64,000 nucleotides of DNA from Rachycentron canadum (taxonomy: Eukaryota > Chordata > Actinopteri > Carangiformes > Rachycentridae), in NCBI GenBank assembly GCA_038496675.1, contig CM076656.1, forward strand, positions 23,987,496 through 24,051,495, read 5' to 3'. Positions 1-13,060 of the stretch are shown piece after piece. Each line of letters begins with the position of its first letter. Positions within the stretch are counted from its first letter, which is position 1. A model generated the notes under the pieces. The model did not search any database. It was given only the letters and a program-made list of their open reading frames with translations, and had not been told where the DNA came from. The position numbers were made by a program, and so were the translations under genes.

Positions 1-3000
1 TTTGGATGTTATGGATTAGTAATCTGTGGGCCCGAACACAGATGAGAACAAAACCTGGTCAGTGTGAAAAGCTCATTTCATAACAAAAATGACTCACAAA
101 CATATGAAAAAAACTGAAGAAGCAAAACACTAGTCACAGGTGACACAAGGGCACTGCGCACAACCACAGCCACAGTAAGTGAAACATGCAGGGTGAGTTA
201 TTTCAAAATAAAACGGGGAATAAACAAAAGCCCAAACAAAGTGATAATTGGGGCAGGTCAGGCCCCAAGTTCCCATCAGAGATAAATTGAAGGTATAAAT
301 GGGCAGAAATGTGTGATTTAGAAGAAGGTCATACACTATTTTTTTTAGTTTGCTCTTGAGCAAGACAACAGCCTGAGAAGATTATCACTAAATGTAGCAG
401 AAGCTGCATTAAAGTCCCCCTACTCTCCTGCAACATGAGACGAGAGAGCGGCCCTGAAAAACCTCTTCATTTCCTCTTTTCTTCCTCTCACACTTGGGGA
501 ACTTTGAAGTCTGAGTCCATCTTGCTGACACTATGTCCTTCTCAGCCAAGAAAGGGAGGGGTTTCATTGTTTCTCAGATCATGTGTAAAGTTAAATATCT
601 GAGACTGAGCTTTTTTTATTTATTATCTTATTTTCTGTTCTGACCTATATATTAAGTGTCAAATTGGTTGATATGTTCATACCTGTCTCGAAAGCTTTGG
701 ATGGTTGATAACATTAAATGTCAGTATGTCAGTATTAGGGGCTATGATGGAGGTAACTTTGGCATGACTCTCTTCAAATCTTTTAATTTGTTGATTTTGG
801 ATTTTTTTTTAAAGATAAATTGAAGGACTAGGTGTTTCTCTATGGGTTAAGGGAATTATCCCGCTTCTCTGGCTAAATAAACCATTTAAAATCCATTGGA
901 TTGCTGCATCTGAAAAATGCATTGTCACCAAGCTGTGGACGGTACTGTTTTCATAGCTCATCGAAACGTTTTCAAGAATAATGGTTTTCACAGGACGGTG
1001 ACTATTTTCAAATTTGGGGCACATATTTATTTAATATCAGCAACTGCTGTGTCCCAATTTAGAGCTTCCAGAGTCACAGGGACCAGAAAGACCCAGCCCA
1101 GGTTCACTCCAACTAAAGTACCTGAAAGCAGCACTTTTCTGTGCGAGGTCAGACCACCTCCTTTTTGTTTGGGAGCACGCGCTCTTCCTGCCTGGAACAG
1201 TCACAGGTGTCGTCAGATTACTGATAGCTTAAGATCAACACTGTCAGAATTATTTATGTGAGACTGACATGGAGAGATATTCACCTAGGGCCCAGGAAAT
1301 AATAACCTTTGGGAGCCATTAAGCGCAGCATGCGAAGTCATTAATTAAAGCTTGTGTCGCTGGGACACAGAGCTTAATAAGAGCAAGACACATGGCTGTG
1401 TTATTTATCAAAACTTCTGCCTTCCTCTGAGTCATTTACAGCCTTAAATGTACTCATATTTATCGGTTTTAGTTTGACATTATAAACATATTTCTTAATT
1501 GGTAGACAGATATTCATTTAAGAGTTTGTACTGAGTCAATGAGTTGAGAAGCACTTCTTGGGAAATTGCGTAGACTATGTAGTCGACGTATGCTTCCTGT
1601 TGCTAACATTATTATAGAGGAATTAGATTATTTGATTTTTTCATAGTAAACACATTCGAGACATTGTTACATTTGACATATCATGTTTCTCCTCCACTGC
1701 ATTTCCCTCTTAAACAGGTTACATCATTATATTTGTCTGTGTCCATGGATCATCTTAATACTGTGTTGCTGCACTGAACACTCAGTATTTTCTCTTTTCT
1801 TTTTTTTTTTTTTTTGCTCTCACTCCTTCCATCAGTTCCCAGTGTGCTCATTTTAAGTTTGTTAAATAGAAAAGGTCTTTGTAAATAGTCTTTCCAGTGT
1901 GGGATGTGTTGAAATGACCCCACAAGCTATCGCTGTCCTTGATCGCACAATGAGAGGACATCCAGGCAGGGCAGGGGTTGGCCTGGTGACACAAACAGAC
2001 GAGATGCTTTGGGTTGCACAATAGAAAAGTTTTTTTTTTCCCTTTTTTGTGGATGCTGGTTAGCAACAGCGAGGAACGGTTGTCTGGGTTGGGTTTTTGT
2101 GTACTGTTTGTATCTTTGTGCTGTGATGATCTCAAGGGAGGAAACTGTGGGTAATTATCACTACAAGGTTGAATAATAATAAGTTTTACTCCACAGTTAG
2201 TCACTGATAGTAAATTACAGTAGAGCATTTGTGTTAAAGATTATACTGTGGATGACCTAAGACTTTGGTTTACAGAATGACTGACTTACTGACAAATACC
2301 TGAGTTTCTTATTTTGGGGTCATCATAGTGTAGGGGGCTTACTATCTCTAAAATCAAAACAGATTGCTAAGATGCGACTTTCTTTGCTTTTATTAAACTA
2401 TATTTTAAATATTGTGATCTGTAGCATGCAGCATTTTCATAGATTTGAGCTAAACTCAGTGTTTTTAATCAACACATGCACCGCATTACAAAGATGTAAT
2501 TGAATAACTTCTTCCTTTCCAAAGAAGCCTATTATGCACTGTGTTTTGCCATTTTACTTGATTGTGAACTGTGAATATTTTATCCCCTTTACATCTGATC
2601 ACAATCCACTGATGACACCATTTTTCCTACCGTGTCTCACCAAAGCAAAGTGGCACGTAAATACACAAAGCAGCAGGGAAGACCTCAGTGGGAGAGGAGA
2701 AAAGAAGGACATGAGAAGAGAGGAGGGTGGAAGGATGGTGTCACATAGCCATGGGGACCCGTGGAGAGGTTTTCTTCCATCATAGGAGCTAAATAATGAC
2801 CTCAGCTGGTTCTTTTCATCACTAAATTACAGCCATTAACTTCAGATTAATCATCATCATCATCCCTTTCACTGAGAGGGAGACCATACAGGATGAAGAT
2901 TAGCTTAATGTCCTCTTAGTGCTGATGAAACTCTACTAGTTTGTGCCTGCATTTCACATTAAATAATTAATTACTTCAAATTAGTTTTACACTTAATGAC

Positions 3001-3863
3001 TCGGGATTATCCAATATAATAGCAAAGACACTACAAAAACTACATTTTTGACCACTTTGAGCCAACAGTTTAACGATCTCCACCTAATGACCCACGGTCC
3101 CCCAACAAGTACAGGTTCTTTCATTTTTTTCTGACTGGCTTTCAGCTGGACTGACTGGCTGGTTTTCTGGAAAGATTCTTTTACCACCTATTGCCAGGGT
3201 GAAGTATGTGCCCTCTTAAAGGAGCCAGAAACCTGGCAAGTATACCTCTATTTTCTTCCATATTCATGCAGATTGATTAAGCTAATAGCTTTAAACACAT
3301 AAAATATTTGTGCAAGCTCTCACAAATCAAAACCTATATTCTTGTAGGATGGTATCTGCCTCTGACAGTGACCACAGCTAAGAATCTACCCATTACTGTT
3401 ATGTAAGAAGGCTAATTCTTCTCACCCATAATGCCACCTATCCTGCTCAAAGATGCAGTGAAGGTGGCCCAGATTTGACTCCACAAGGCAGGATATGAGG
3501 AAATGAACATAAAATGGGAATCACTTAGAATAATGTAGCTGCTGGAACAAGATCTGACAGCTATATGTACATATATGTGCTGGATATTATTTAGTGTTAT
3601 AGACAACTGCAAACTGCATCATATACAATCATGGGATGCACAGGTTCTCTCTGAGTCATTGAGAACTCCATCTGTGAATTAGCTTCACTTCAGATTTTAG
3701 ACCTAATGGCATAAACACAAGGGTAATGTTACAGTCACACACTTGAGGGGACTTCCTCCTTGCAAAGAGAAGTGAATGAAAATTGAGCGCTGGTGAAATA
3801 CAGCATGCATAATTAACCACGGAAAAGCTATACTTAAAGTTCCTCTCCAGACACGTTTGAAAC
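1..3863. other. Gene-free stretch
   Basis: No exon with supporting splice sites or recognisable protein was seen. There is a T run near 1800. A block at about 1263-1480 has an even base composition, few stops and homeodomain-type TAAT/ATTA cores (CATTAATTAAAGC), and might be conserved non-coding DNA. Confidence 0.5.
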
Positions 3864-4156
3864 CAGTGGCTCTCACACTTTTTTCACATCAAGGATAAAC
3901 TGACACAAATTAGGATTCCCATTTGCTAAGATTTTGTCCCAGGGACCCTCGTGATGAGATTTCTGCTTTTAGATGTTTTAAATAGTTTGAAACCCATGAA
4001 CAGAAACTAGTCATTGGTTAATAGTCACATTATGTCATTTTGTTATTTATGGATGGAAATATAGTGAAAATAAATTATTCTTCCTTTTGTTGGGGACCCC
4101 CAGGAACCCCTTCAAGGACCCCTCAGAGTCCAAAGACCACACTTTGAGAACCACCG
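3864..4156. mobile_element. hAT-like MITE, about 293 bp
   Basis: The left end reads CAGTGGCTCTCACACTT; the right end, reverse-complemented, reads CGGTGGTTCTCAAAGTG. Together they form an imperfect terminal inverted repeat of hAT type. The inside has the phrases ...CACATCAAGGA... and GGGGACCCCCAGGAACCCC, typical of a common fish MITE. The 8 bases on each side agree at five positions, consistent with an old target-site duplication. There is no coding capacity. Confidence 0.7.
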
Positions 4157-5574
4157 ATTTAACCACTTTAGAAACACTAGTTAAATATTTTGCTGAACAT
4201 GGATTTAATATATAAAAAGTAAAAAAAAAAAAAAAATCTGGGGCTGAAATCTACCCTTTCTTCCTCTTTGACAAATCTCGATCAGGCCTTGAGCCCCGCC
4301 CACCACCACCTTTTATCAAGAGGAAACACCAGAAAGACTCACATGTTTGAGCCAGACTCAGATGAGTCCAGAATCAGAGACTAGCAGACGTGTCACAATG
4401 GTTAGCATAGTTAGCATCTTTTTTTTTTTTTTATGTTGTTAGTTACCTTGTAACTGGCAGTAGTGGACACGGTGTTAGTGGTTTTGATGATGCTCACTTG
4501 GACTGTCTGTACTGGCAAGGTTTCAGGTTTATTTACCTCCGCTCTGGCTGCAACTCATTGGAGGAAATGGGCAGTCATGCTTATTTCTCTCATGATATGT
4601 CTCATATTATGAATGTTCAGTGTCATTATGTAAGACCCGAGAAGTTTAGATGTCCACTTAATCTCGATAGCCTCAGGCAACCCCTCCCAAATTTGTATAT
4701 TACGTTGCATACCAATACTGAGCCCATTTGAATTCTCTTTTCTTACACACCTGTTGGGTGTATTCAGTTGTATCTGAACAGACGTTAAGTGTTGCATCAA
4801 AAAACGGTGTCTTTTCCTCCAAACCTAGGACACTTTCACAAATCACTGTATATGCAGGAGAAATGATCTGATGATGTGAGGGATGTCTCTGCCAACCCAT
4901 GCAAAACCTTAGGTGTGTACACTGGGATCTGTTACGCACCACCCGTGAACCCCAGATGCACAAACACAGAAACAGTAATGTGATCCACCGTCTTTCCCCC
5001 AGTAGGCAGATTTATGCACATAAATCATTTCCTATGCCGTGTTTTGGGGGATTTATAGCAATAATAGGCCATCTCTGCCATTCCCATCCTGTTCCCTCGG
5101 TGCAGTCCCTGGGAAAAAACCTCACAGGTCTTAACTTTTGGTCACATTGGGTTTTCACTTGCAATGTTACCTTTTCCTAACCTCATTGCCCCTAAACATA
5201 ATCATAGTTTCCATGAGGTTACCTGCCCAATCTAATCTCGGAGAGCTTTGAAACAGCAGCAGGCCGGTGTGTAACAATGTTTTGGAACATATCCATATGA
5301 CCTCTTTCTGGTGTTTGATCGTGTTGGTTTTACTGGGAGGGTCCACTGGTAAAACACAGGGGCTGCTTGTACAATAATATCGCCACTGTCACATTTAATA
5401 GACGTCTTGATGGTGTGTGTCATTTTCAGCTGTGAAGTTCATCACTCTTTTGTCCGTAGCTGAGGTCCTGTCGGGTCTGTGTCCTGTGGCAGATTTTGCC
5501 CAGTACCCTTTTATTTATTATAGTTATGGAAAGAACCAGGAAGAGTTTATGGTTTGCTCTGATTTGCACTCAGA
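4157..5574. other. Gene-free stretch
   Basis: It contains A and T homopolymers near 4218 and 4420 and otherwise unique-looking AT-rich DNA. I see nothing coding. Confidence 0.5.
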
Positions 5575-6375
5575 CCAAGTGTCAACCCGCTGTGACGTCA
5601 CCCATCGGTCTGTGAGCTGCCGTTTTTAGGCCTCCAGTTTGTAGTTTGGTCCTTCCATATCCTGATTGTCAGGCAGGTCCCCATGTGTTGTACAAGCTGC
5701 CTGAGGAGAGTTCTTTTAAATCCCTTTTTTAAATTCACTTTTTAAAGACTTGCGTTTATGTGATGTCATCTTTTTACTGTTATTCTTTTTTTTTTAAATT
5801 ATCACGACTTATTACATTTTTATTTTTTATTATCGTCTCTGTATCACCCTTTTATTGCTTTTACTGTGTCTGCATGGCCGTGCATGTTGGTGTGTGTGTG
5901 CGTGCGTGGAACCTGCTCCCTGTAATTATATTGAACTATATCGTTTGTCAAGCATCTTTAATCCACCTCACTCAAATACTGTTCTGATTCATGTGTCAAA
6001 GCACAAAGCAAACACAAAGTAAACCCTGTTTTTAAAGGTGTGATATAAAAAGCTTTATTATTACAGTCTGTCAATCACACAGCAGCCAAGCCCTCATGCA
6101 GCTCCTGCTTTACAGTCCATTTCCCTCTAAATGGAATATGTTGTATTGAAGACTTGAAACTAGAGACTGAGACCACAAGCTCATTAGGAAAACGTTTACT
6201 GAGCTAATAAATCAAGGGGGAAGTAGGGACATTTTCCCATAGACTTCAATACAATTTCACGTCTTTTTATGAGCAGCAGAGTCGCCCCCTGATGGTCATT
6301 CAATAGATGCAGGTTTAAGGCTCTTCAGCATTGGCTTCACGTCCACTTTTACATACAGTCTGAGTCAAAGTAATG
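5575..6375 (+). repeat. Dispersed repeat family R1, copy 1, split by an insertion
   Basis: 5575-5668 matches the 5' part of R1 (TGACGTCACCCATCGGTCTG and GGCCTCCAGTTTGTAGTTTG). 6062-6375 matches the 3' part (GTCTGTCAATCACACAGCAG, TAGACTTCAATACAATT, GAGTCGCCCCCTGATGGTCA). The sequence between them is absent from the other copies. R1 is non-coding and has no recognised terminal structure. Confidence 0.75.
5669..6061. other. Unidentified insertion of about 390 bp within R1 copy 1
   Basis: The left arm of the repeat stops at TATCCTGATTG and the right arm resumes at the next consensus phrase (ACAGTCTGTCAATCAC). The insert is T-rich and includes a short GT tract. I see no inverted repeats, poly(A) tail or coding frame that would name it. 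Confidence 0.5.
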
Positions 6376-7065
6376 TGACAATGTCATGCTCAGTGTTCAT
6401 TAGTTGATTAGAAGCGTGAACATCTGTCACACAATCTACCACTGACTCGTTCAAAGAGCTCTGGTCTAAGTTTATTCTTGAATACGACATCAGCGTGCTT
6501 GGTCATCATCATAATCTACTGAAATGTAAACCAAGCGTTTGTTGTTTCAGAGTGAAACACACGCTTTCTCAGAAGCAGCCACACTTTTAATATAATTACC
6601 TGAAGTACCTGAGACAGAAAACACATTGTAAATAATCAATTTTTGAACTTGGTATACTGCATAAACGTGTTGTTATGACAATGAGGCTGAATTTATTTTG
6701 AAGTGATGTGAAAGCACACGCAGTTACAAGAAACAGACACCTTAATTTAATGAAGCTATTATTGTGACGCACCACAATGGTCGTCTGCTGGGGTATTAGT
6801 CAGCCGTGCTGCACATTCCCATGTTTTAAGACGTCAAACTCAAATTTCATTCTCGAAAACAAAACTTTCCTGAAAACGGTGAACAGTAACTGTCTGTGCA
6901 GCTCATACAGCTGTTTAAACCTCCACATTCATACATCAACAGTCCTCTACTCTGGTGAATCTCACCAACATGTTCAAACTCCCCAAAGCAGACACGCTCC
7001 CTTTCAGTTAGAAAATGCCACTGAACTCCTCCGTCACCACATTCAGAGCTGTTTATTTGCAGTGT

Positions 7066-7445
7066 ACTCAAATTCAAATTTATTTATAGAGCGGATTTTA
7101 AAACAGCTGACCAAAGTGCTGTACAACACGAAGAATCAAGAAAATCAACAGACAGTAAAACACCACAACAAACCGACAGAAGGACAGAAAATGAGGGCGA
7201 CGAACTTAACTTTAGATGAGAATAAGTGATGGACATGGATAGGCTATTCCACAGTCTGGGGGAGATCTGAGGGTCCTGGGTGTCATTTCGGGCTTAATAT
7301 CATTCTGTGATCTACGGGGGAATTGATCCATCGAGGGCTTTTAAAACAAACGATAGAAACCTAAAATCTATCCAAAAGTGGCCAGGACAGGGATGCTCTC
7401 AGCTCCCCAAGGTGCAGCACCTCTCCGTAAGTTTAGAACAAACTA
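7066..7445. repeat. Degenerate fish interspersed repeat (LINE-associated type)
   Basis: The block starts with AAATTTATTTATAGAGCGGA, passes through a segment on overlap with GACCAAAGTGCTGTACAA, and continues with GGCTATTCCACAGTCTGGG and GGGCTTTTAAAACAAACG. This order of phrases is familiar from a high-copy repeat of percomorph fish. It is heavily mutated and non-coding. The small open frame across it was not called a gene. Confidence 0.6.
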
Positions 7446-9099
7446 TATACACACCAGGGTACAACTAAAGATGTACATGAGTAGCCTGGCATAGGCTGAT
7501 TCATGGGGTCAAAGCCATAGCCTCAGTTTAGTTCAGATGTTACTCAGTGAGTTTAGTGACCAGAGTTGACCAAGTACAGTTTCGACGTCACAAGTCCAAA
7601 ACCACCCATAAATATCGTCATTTTATTCTAAATGCACTGTTTGGCGGACCTGAACATTGTGAAGTGACCTGTCAGGACAGATTCTAACCCGCGTCCATCC
7701 ATTCACATGTTGGGCATTTAGCCGATCGGTCACGTGGCTGTTGATGGACTCATTGACTCCGAGGCACCAGGCCACCCCCGCTGCCTGACATGGGGAACGT
7801 ACGTCCGTCTCAGCGATAAATGCAGGAGGTGGTAATGGGGGATAACATCATCCTGAAGCTGAGAAGCCCATCACAGTTCTTTCCTTTTTATGACCATCAT
7901 AAATGGATACTGCATACTCATTTCCCATGAAGCACCTGCATAACAGGTCTCGTGGAGCTGCGCAAGTCTCATATCGGGTCGCTTTTTTTCTTTCCCCTTA
8001 TTTTGTCCCCAGGAAGGGTTTTTGCTGAGCACACATCTGCTTCGTCTGCACTGTGCTGCTTTTCATTACTTCATCATACATGCGCACACGTTGATGCACC
8101 AAGGTAAAGGTCTTGGGAACCTGCTCAACAAAAGCTAAGAAAACTGTGATCTTTCAGATCCACTTTACTCTGCTGCATTTTCCAGGCCAGTATGCGGATC
8201 TCAGATGGTCATGAATCAGATTTTGAGGATGTTTAGGAGTTAGGTGGTCCGAGATGTTTTACTTTAGCGGCGAAGTCCTTGGTCTGAAAATGTTTGCGAA
8301 ACACTGGTCTAAGTCTTGAGACATCAGTTCAGATCAAGCTGCACCTCAGCCGGCGGTTGATTACAGGTCACATGCTGAAGTGAGAAAGAAAGAAAGGAAG
8401 CTTCATATATATATGACACACGGGAAGTTACACAGATATCAGACGTGTTCACAAAGTGACTCGACTACCACACTGGACTGTTGGGGAAGTGAGCAGTGTA
8501 ATAGGACTTTTATTTTAAATACACATCTGTTATAACAACAGTAGATGTGTCACGAAGCTTGTGTCTGTATCCTGGGCTGTTTTGTTTGAGAAGACAAGAA
8601 TTAGTGTGTATGAACGATGGTGGACTATAAGAAACAATGACATGAGACACAGACAGTTTGTCCTTGTGCGGAGTGCATCAACATAATTCAGAGGCATTAC
8701 GTGTGCGTCAAGAAGCGTTGCATCCTGTGCTTCAATAGCAGGTGTTTATGGCTATTAAATTACTAAATGATTCTGAAACGTCTGCTGGATTGGTGCCCAA
8801 CTCAGGTGTAAGATATTTATTTGTCTAGGAATGTAGTAATTAATATGTTCATTTATCTGTTTTCTTTTCAAAATGGATGTTGAATTCAAGCCAGTTACAT
8901 TTGTTGAATAAGAAACTCTCCCCTCGCTGCCTCTAGTAGGTTCGACTTGAAGGGACAGAGGCAGGTCTGTCTCTCCCCATGTGATGCTGTGCTTTCAGAT
9001 TTCACTCTGATTAAACTTACACTTGATTTGTCATTGTGAGTTATGGCACTGCCTGTTTTAAATATCGCTCATTTTTTTTTTTGGCTCCCATCACTAAAG
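7446..9099. other. Gene-free stretch
   Basis: Unique-looking sequence with a short TATATATATA stretch near 8405. No supported exon, RNA gene or complete repeat was found. Confidence 0.5.
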
Positions 9100-10090
9100 C
9101 CCGTTTCTCACAGAACAACAGATTAGACATTTGCCGTGCCCTTCTGAAGTGGGGAGCCATCACCAAAGTAGTCAGGAGAGGCATTTTGGTTCAGCCTCTC
9201 AATGACATCATCGAGGAGTGCACCCTCGTTAGCAAAAGGGAGGGAGAGCAATTAGCTAGTGCAATTAACCTTTAAAAGGCTGCCTATCTGGAATGAGCAG
9301 AGATGAATAATAGTCAAGTCTCCAGTATAAATCCAAGGCATTGCCGTCCAGAGATCCTCCCCAGAGACTGCTGAGGTAAATGGTCGCAAGGGCACCATGC
9401 AGGAGTGTGGTGAGTCAGGGAAAGGAGAGGTTGCCAACTCACACTTTGGCATTAGCAAAATTAGCATAAATACTTGTCTTTCCTCCTTCCCTTATCATAG
9501 CTTCTGTGACAGGTCTGTTTTTGTTTCCCCGACGTCGTCTGTCACAGCTCTAATTACTTTTAGGACCGTACGTTACATGGAGGTGGTGACAGCTATTTAA
9601 CTGAGGTGTCGGCCAGTCCGCTGCAGTTAATTGACACCTTTAGAGCAGAGCAATCACCGCTCCAGAGATTGTTTCAGTGGAAAAACAATCCGACAACAAG
9701 GGACAAATTCAGCCTCCACCTTAGTACGAAGCCTAATATCAAAATGTGTCAGATTAACCACCCACCTTTTTACACCAAGTTGTAAGAGGGACTGCCTCAA
9801 GATTGAGAAAAGGTGTTGCCCCCAGGGAGCATACATCACTCCCACAATGCCTTGCACTGACAAATGGGACAGTGGGATGCCGTCCCTGTGACGTCTAAGA
9901 GGGCCTCTGATGTGAGAGCGGGGCTGGTGTGTGTTTGTGTATGATAAGGGTCAGTGTGCATTTCGGGTCATTGTGGTCCAGGCATTAGCCTCCCACCACA
10001 TCAGCTGCTGCCACCCACCTCCTTAATTACCAAAGGACAAAGGGTGGATGCATGTGAATGTGTGATGAGAGTCTACGAGGGGAAGGAGGG
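9100..10090. promoter_or_regulatory. Candidate conserved non-coding element cluster
   Basis: About 1 kb of balanced composition without repeats is rich in homeodomain-type cores (AATTAGC, TTAATTG, CTAATTAC, TTAATTACC) and E-box/bHLH-like motifs (CAGCTG). Small open frames do not have splice sites or family resemblance. This is inferred from texture only; no alignment was available. Confidence 0.3.
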
Positions 10091-12449
10091 CACGACCAGG
10101 ATCCCCTAGGTTTTATTACATAGTTTAAAAAGTTTTTTTAAAAAACAAAATTTTTTCACACTTTAACAATCAGCACTTTACTTTGTTATCCAAAATGTTT
10201 AATTTAATTTTTAAAGAATGTTGTTAAAACCTGCAAAAAACCTGTTATTTCTCAAAATCTGTGCGAATAAAACAGAAGGACAATGAGCCTCATACTGCTG
10301 TTTGTGTGTGTAATTTGGAAGTAAAATACATGTATATTCCAGTCACATGTATGTGTATTTTGTATTTACTTCTCTACTCCACTCTATTGCTGCATTTTCC
10401 TTAACAGAGCAACCAGAAATTATTACTGCAGCCCAATCACATTGCTGCGTGAGGAGGTGTGAGGGAAAGAACAATAACTCTAATTATCCTCGCTGATTGG
10501 TTTTGCATGCGTTGGCAAACTGCTGTTGCTATTTTGGGGGCAGTTTGGCTGCTCGACACTTAAATGTCTATTTAAGTGCGACAAAAATGCAAATGGCCCA
10601 AACCGATGAGCTTCCTCTAAACGACGAGGACCTTCGCAAACCAGCTCGTGAAACACTCAAATTTGTAGCTACACAAAGTTTTACGGTGTGTTGACTGAAA
10701 CCTGGAGCATGTCCTCAGATGTCATGCTGGACCATATTTCACTCTGTAAGGGCATAAACAGTTTTCCTCGAGCAAGTGTAATGTTTAACAGTCGTGCCGC
10801 TGCCGCCAAGTTCCTGGTTTGGTTTAATGACTTTTGGATGGTGCGACTGCGTTTTTGGACGGCACCAAGGTGTGAATTACTGACTGGAACATCCATTTGC
10901 TTCCATCGGATGATGGTGATGCTCAAAGCTAATGGAGACAGGCATAAATATCTTGATGTAATGGATTGCTCGTAAACGGCGTGAACATTGGGTATGGTGA
11001 TTTATTTGTTTTTAATTGAAGATACTGGTAATACAAACAGGTGCCTGTCAACACGTTATCACAAATCAACCTGGAAAACTTTGTGTTGTCTGTGTCATGA
11101 AAGGACGAAACAATGAAAAGCTGTCGCTTTGCCATCTTCCACGGCGCTGGTTAGTATCACTGCATGTGTACAAGCTCATGTGCTACGTGAGTGTGTGCAT
11201 GGGTGTTCTTATTATGTGGCTGTGTGTGTGTGTGTTTGAGTAATCCATACCAGGTTTTTTTTTTCTTAATCAACCTTAAGCACTCCTCATCAAACCTGTT
11301 TTCAGAATTGCAAGCTCAGCCAAAAGAGATGCGGGATAACGCACGTACGGTAATCTTATCAAAAACAACACTAAAATGCCCTAATCTCTCCTGCAGTGTT
11401 AAAGCAACAACTGTAGACGTTATCGAAACTGTTTGATTTCCTGCCAGTTAGTATGAAACCCGAGCTGAAGCAAGTGTATCCCCTCAGACAGAAAATAAGA
11501 GGATGGCGATAACAACAGGGTTTAGTGACCACACACACACACACACACACGCACAGTTATGTAGATATTGGCTTATGCATAAGTTTGTTGTGAATGATGT
11601 TAATAAAAGTGGAAATTTGTAAGTCAGGGCTCAAGTAAATACACACACCACAGACTTAAAGCCCCAGTCGCTCACATTAGTTGATGAGTTTTGAGGGGTG
11701 CAGGTTTTGAAGTCGGCTTCAAACAGACGCAAACCATTACAGCACAACTGGTGCACTGATTATCCCACAACACACACACACACTCCCCCTCTCTCACACA
11801 CACATCGTATTTCTTTAGAACAGCATTATGAAACCACTTTGACAGCCCCCCCCCCCACCCCCACCCCCCTGCAGATACAGACCACTGGAGGCAAGAGCAC
11901 AGTTAGAGGGGTGAGCTGAAGACTGTAGGAGGGAGACTGAACAATCTGAATGTGTGTCACGTGCTGCTCTATAACAATAATGTGTATATATTATATACTA
12001 TATAACAGCCATTGGTATCACTGCTCAGAGGTGTTCACACATGAATGAATCCTTATCAATGAATCTGCACCAACATGTCACTGAATGGATCAGGAGCTTC
12101 CAGCAGTAGAGCTCCACTCACTGGTGACTGTGAGCGCCAGTGTCAGCTCAGCTTAGACACACAAATCCATGAAAATCCACAGAAACAATCAGATCAGTGT
12201 CTTAAATAATATGCTGCTGAAGTATTAATCCTATAAACAGCACTTGGATCACAAACGGAGTGAACATACAAGGAATGAGGACTGACACCTGGCATTAAAC
12301 AGGCCTTTTTCAGGACCACGGTATCAATAATCTTCGACGTTATCAGTTCTGCTCTCATTACTGGAGAAATTAAGAAAATAGATTTCCTCTTTGTTGTTGC
12401 CATAAAAAATAACTTTTGCATTTCATCTCAGCTCAGTTTCTGATTAAGA

Positions 12450-12450
<1 letters not shown>
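10091..12450. other. Gene-free stretch
   Basis: It holds the 11529 AC tract, a C-rich run near 11845-11870 and unassigned sequence. Overlapping small frames on both strands at 10.5-11.0 kb are not accompanied by splice signals or known domains. Confidence 0.45.

Positions 12451-12512
<62 letters not shown>
12451..12512. repeat. (AC)31 microsatellite
   Basis: A perfect 62-base dinucleotide run, the longest uninterrupted one in the window. A short perfect AC tract also lies at 11529-11550. Confidence 0.97.
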
Positions 12513-12515
<3 letters not shown>

Positions 12516-12539
12516 CCCTGCTCTTAGTGACAATAGCGG

Positions 12540-12625
12540 AACGAAAAATAAACGTGTGGCAAATTACTGGAGGCTTCAAGGCTGCAGTTCACAAACCACT
12601 GGGTGACGTCATGTGGGTTGACACT
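12540..12625 (-). repeat. R1 fragment in reverse orientation
   Basis: Reverse-complemented, the block reads TGACGTCACCCAGTGGTTTG, then GAACTGCAGCCTTGAAGCCTCCAGT. This corresponds to the 5' end of family R1. It lies right after the long AC microsatellite. Confidence 0.6.
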
Positions 12626-12759
12626 TGATCAGCAGTGATATAAAAGACCCTCATGGTCTAGACACCTGACTGCCTCTGCATTTAGGCCTAACCTGCAATA
12701 CATCATGACTGGAGGTGAAATCTTTACTAACCTGCAAATAAAATCACTTACAGTCCCTT

Positions 12760-13060
12760 TAGTAATGATCCGTGTTGGGAACAAAGAAACTTTGATTCTT
12801 GAGGACGTGATATCTCAGAAACGCCTTGAGTTTCTTCAAACTTGACTTGGGCTCGAGGACGGACTGATTAGATTTTAGCGGTCAAAGGTCAAGGTCACTG
12901 TGACGTCACAAAACTTGGGCCTCCTGAAAGTGATCGGTCAAGTCCACCTTTGAGAGGCTTCCTTTAGATTTGGCCCATTCGATTTATGTGGGGCCAAGGT
13001 CAAAGGTCAGTTTCACTGTGACATCACGATGGTCTGCAGACACACTTCTGGGCACCTCGG
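12760..13060. repeat. Fish interspersed repeat rich in AGGTCA half-sites
   Basis: Two imperfect units share GGTCAAAGGTCA...CACTGTGAC(G/A)TCAC. The phrases TATCTCAGAAACGCCTTGAG and ACTGATTAGATTTTAGCGGT mark a repeat familiar from many teleost genomes. The first unit contains AGGTCA-type direct repeats and a perfect CRE palindrome TGACGTCA at 12901-12908. Confidence 0.55.

Noticed and set aside
12451..12512. Direct repeats as a CRISPR array
   Set aside because: This and the other tandem arrays in the window are simple microsatellites with no spacer structure, in a vertebrate genome.
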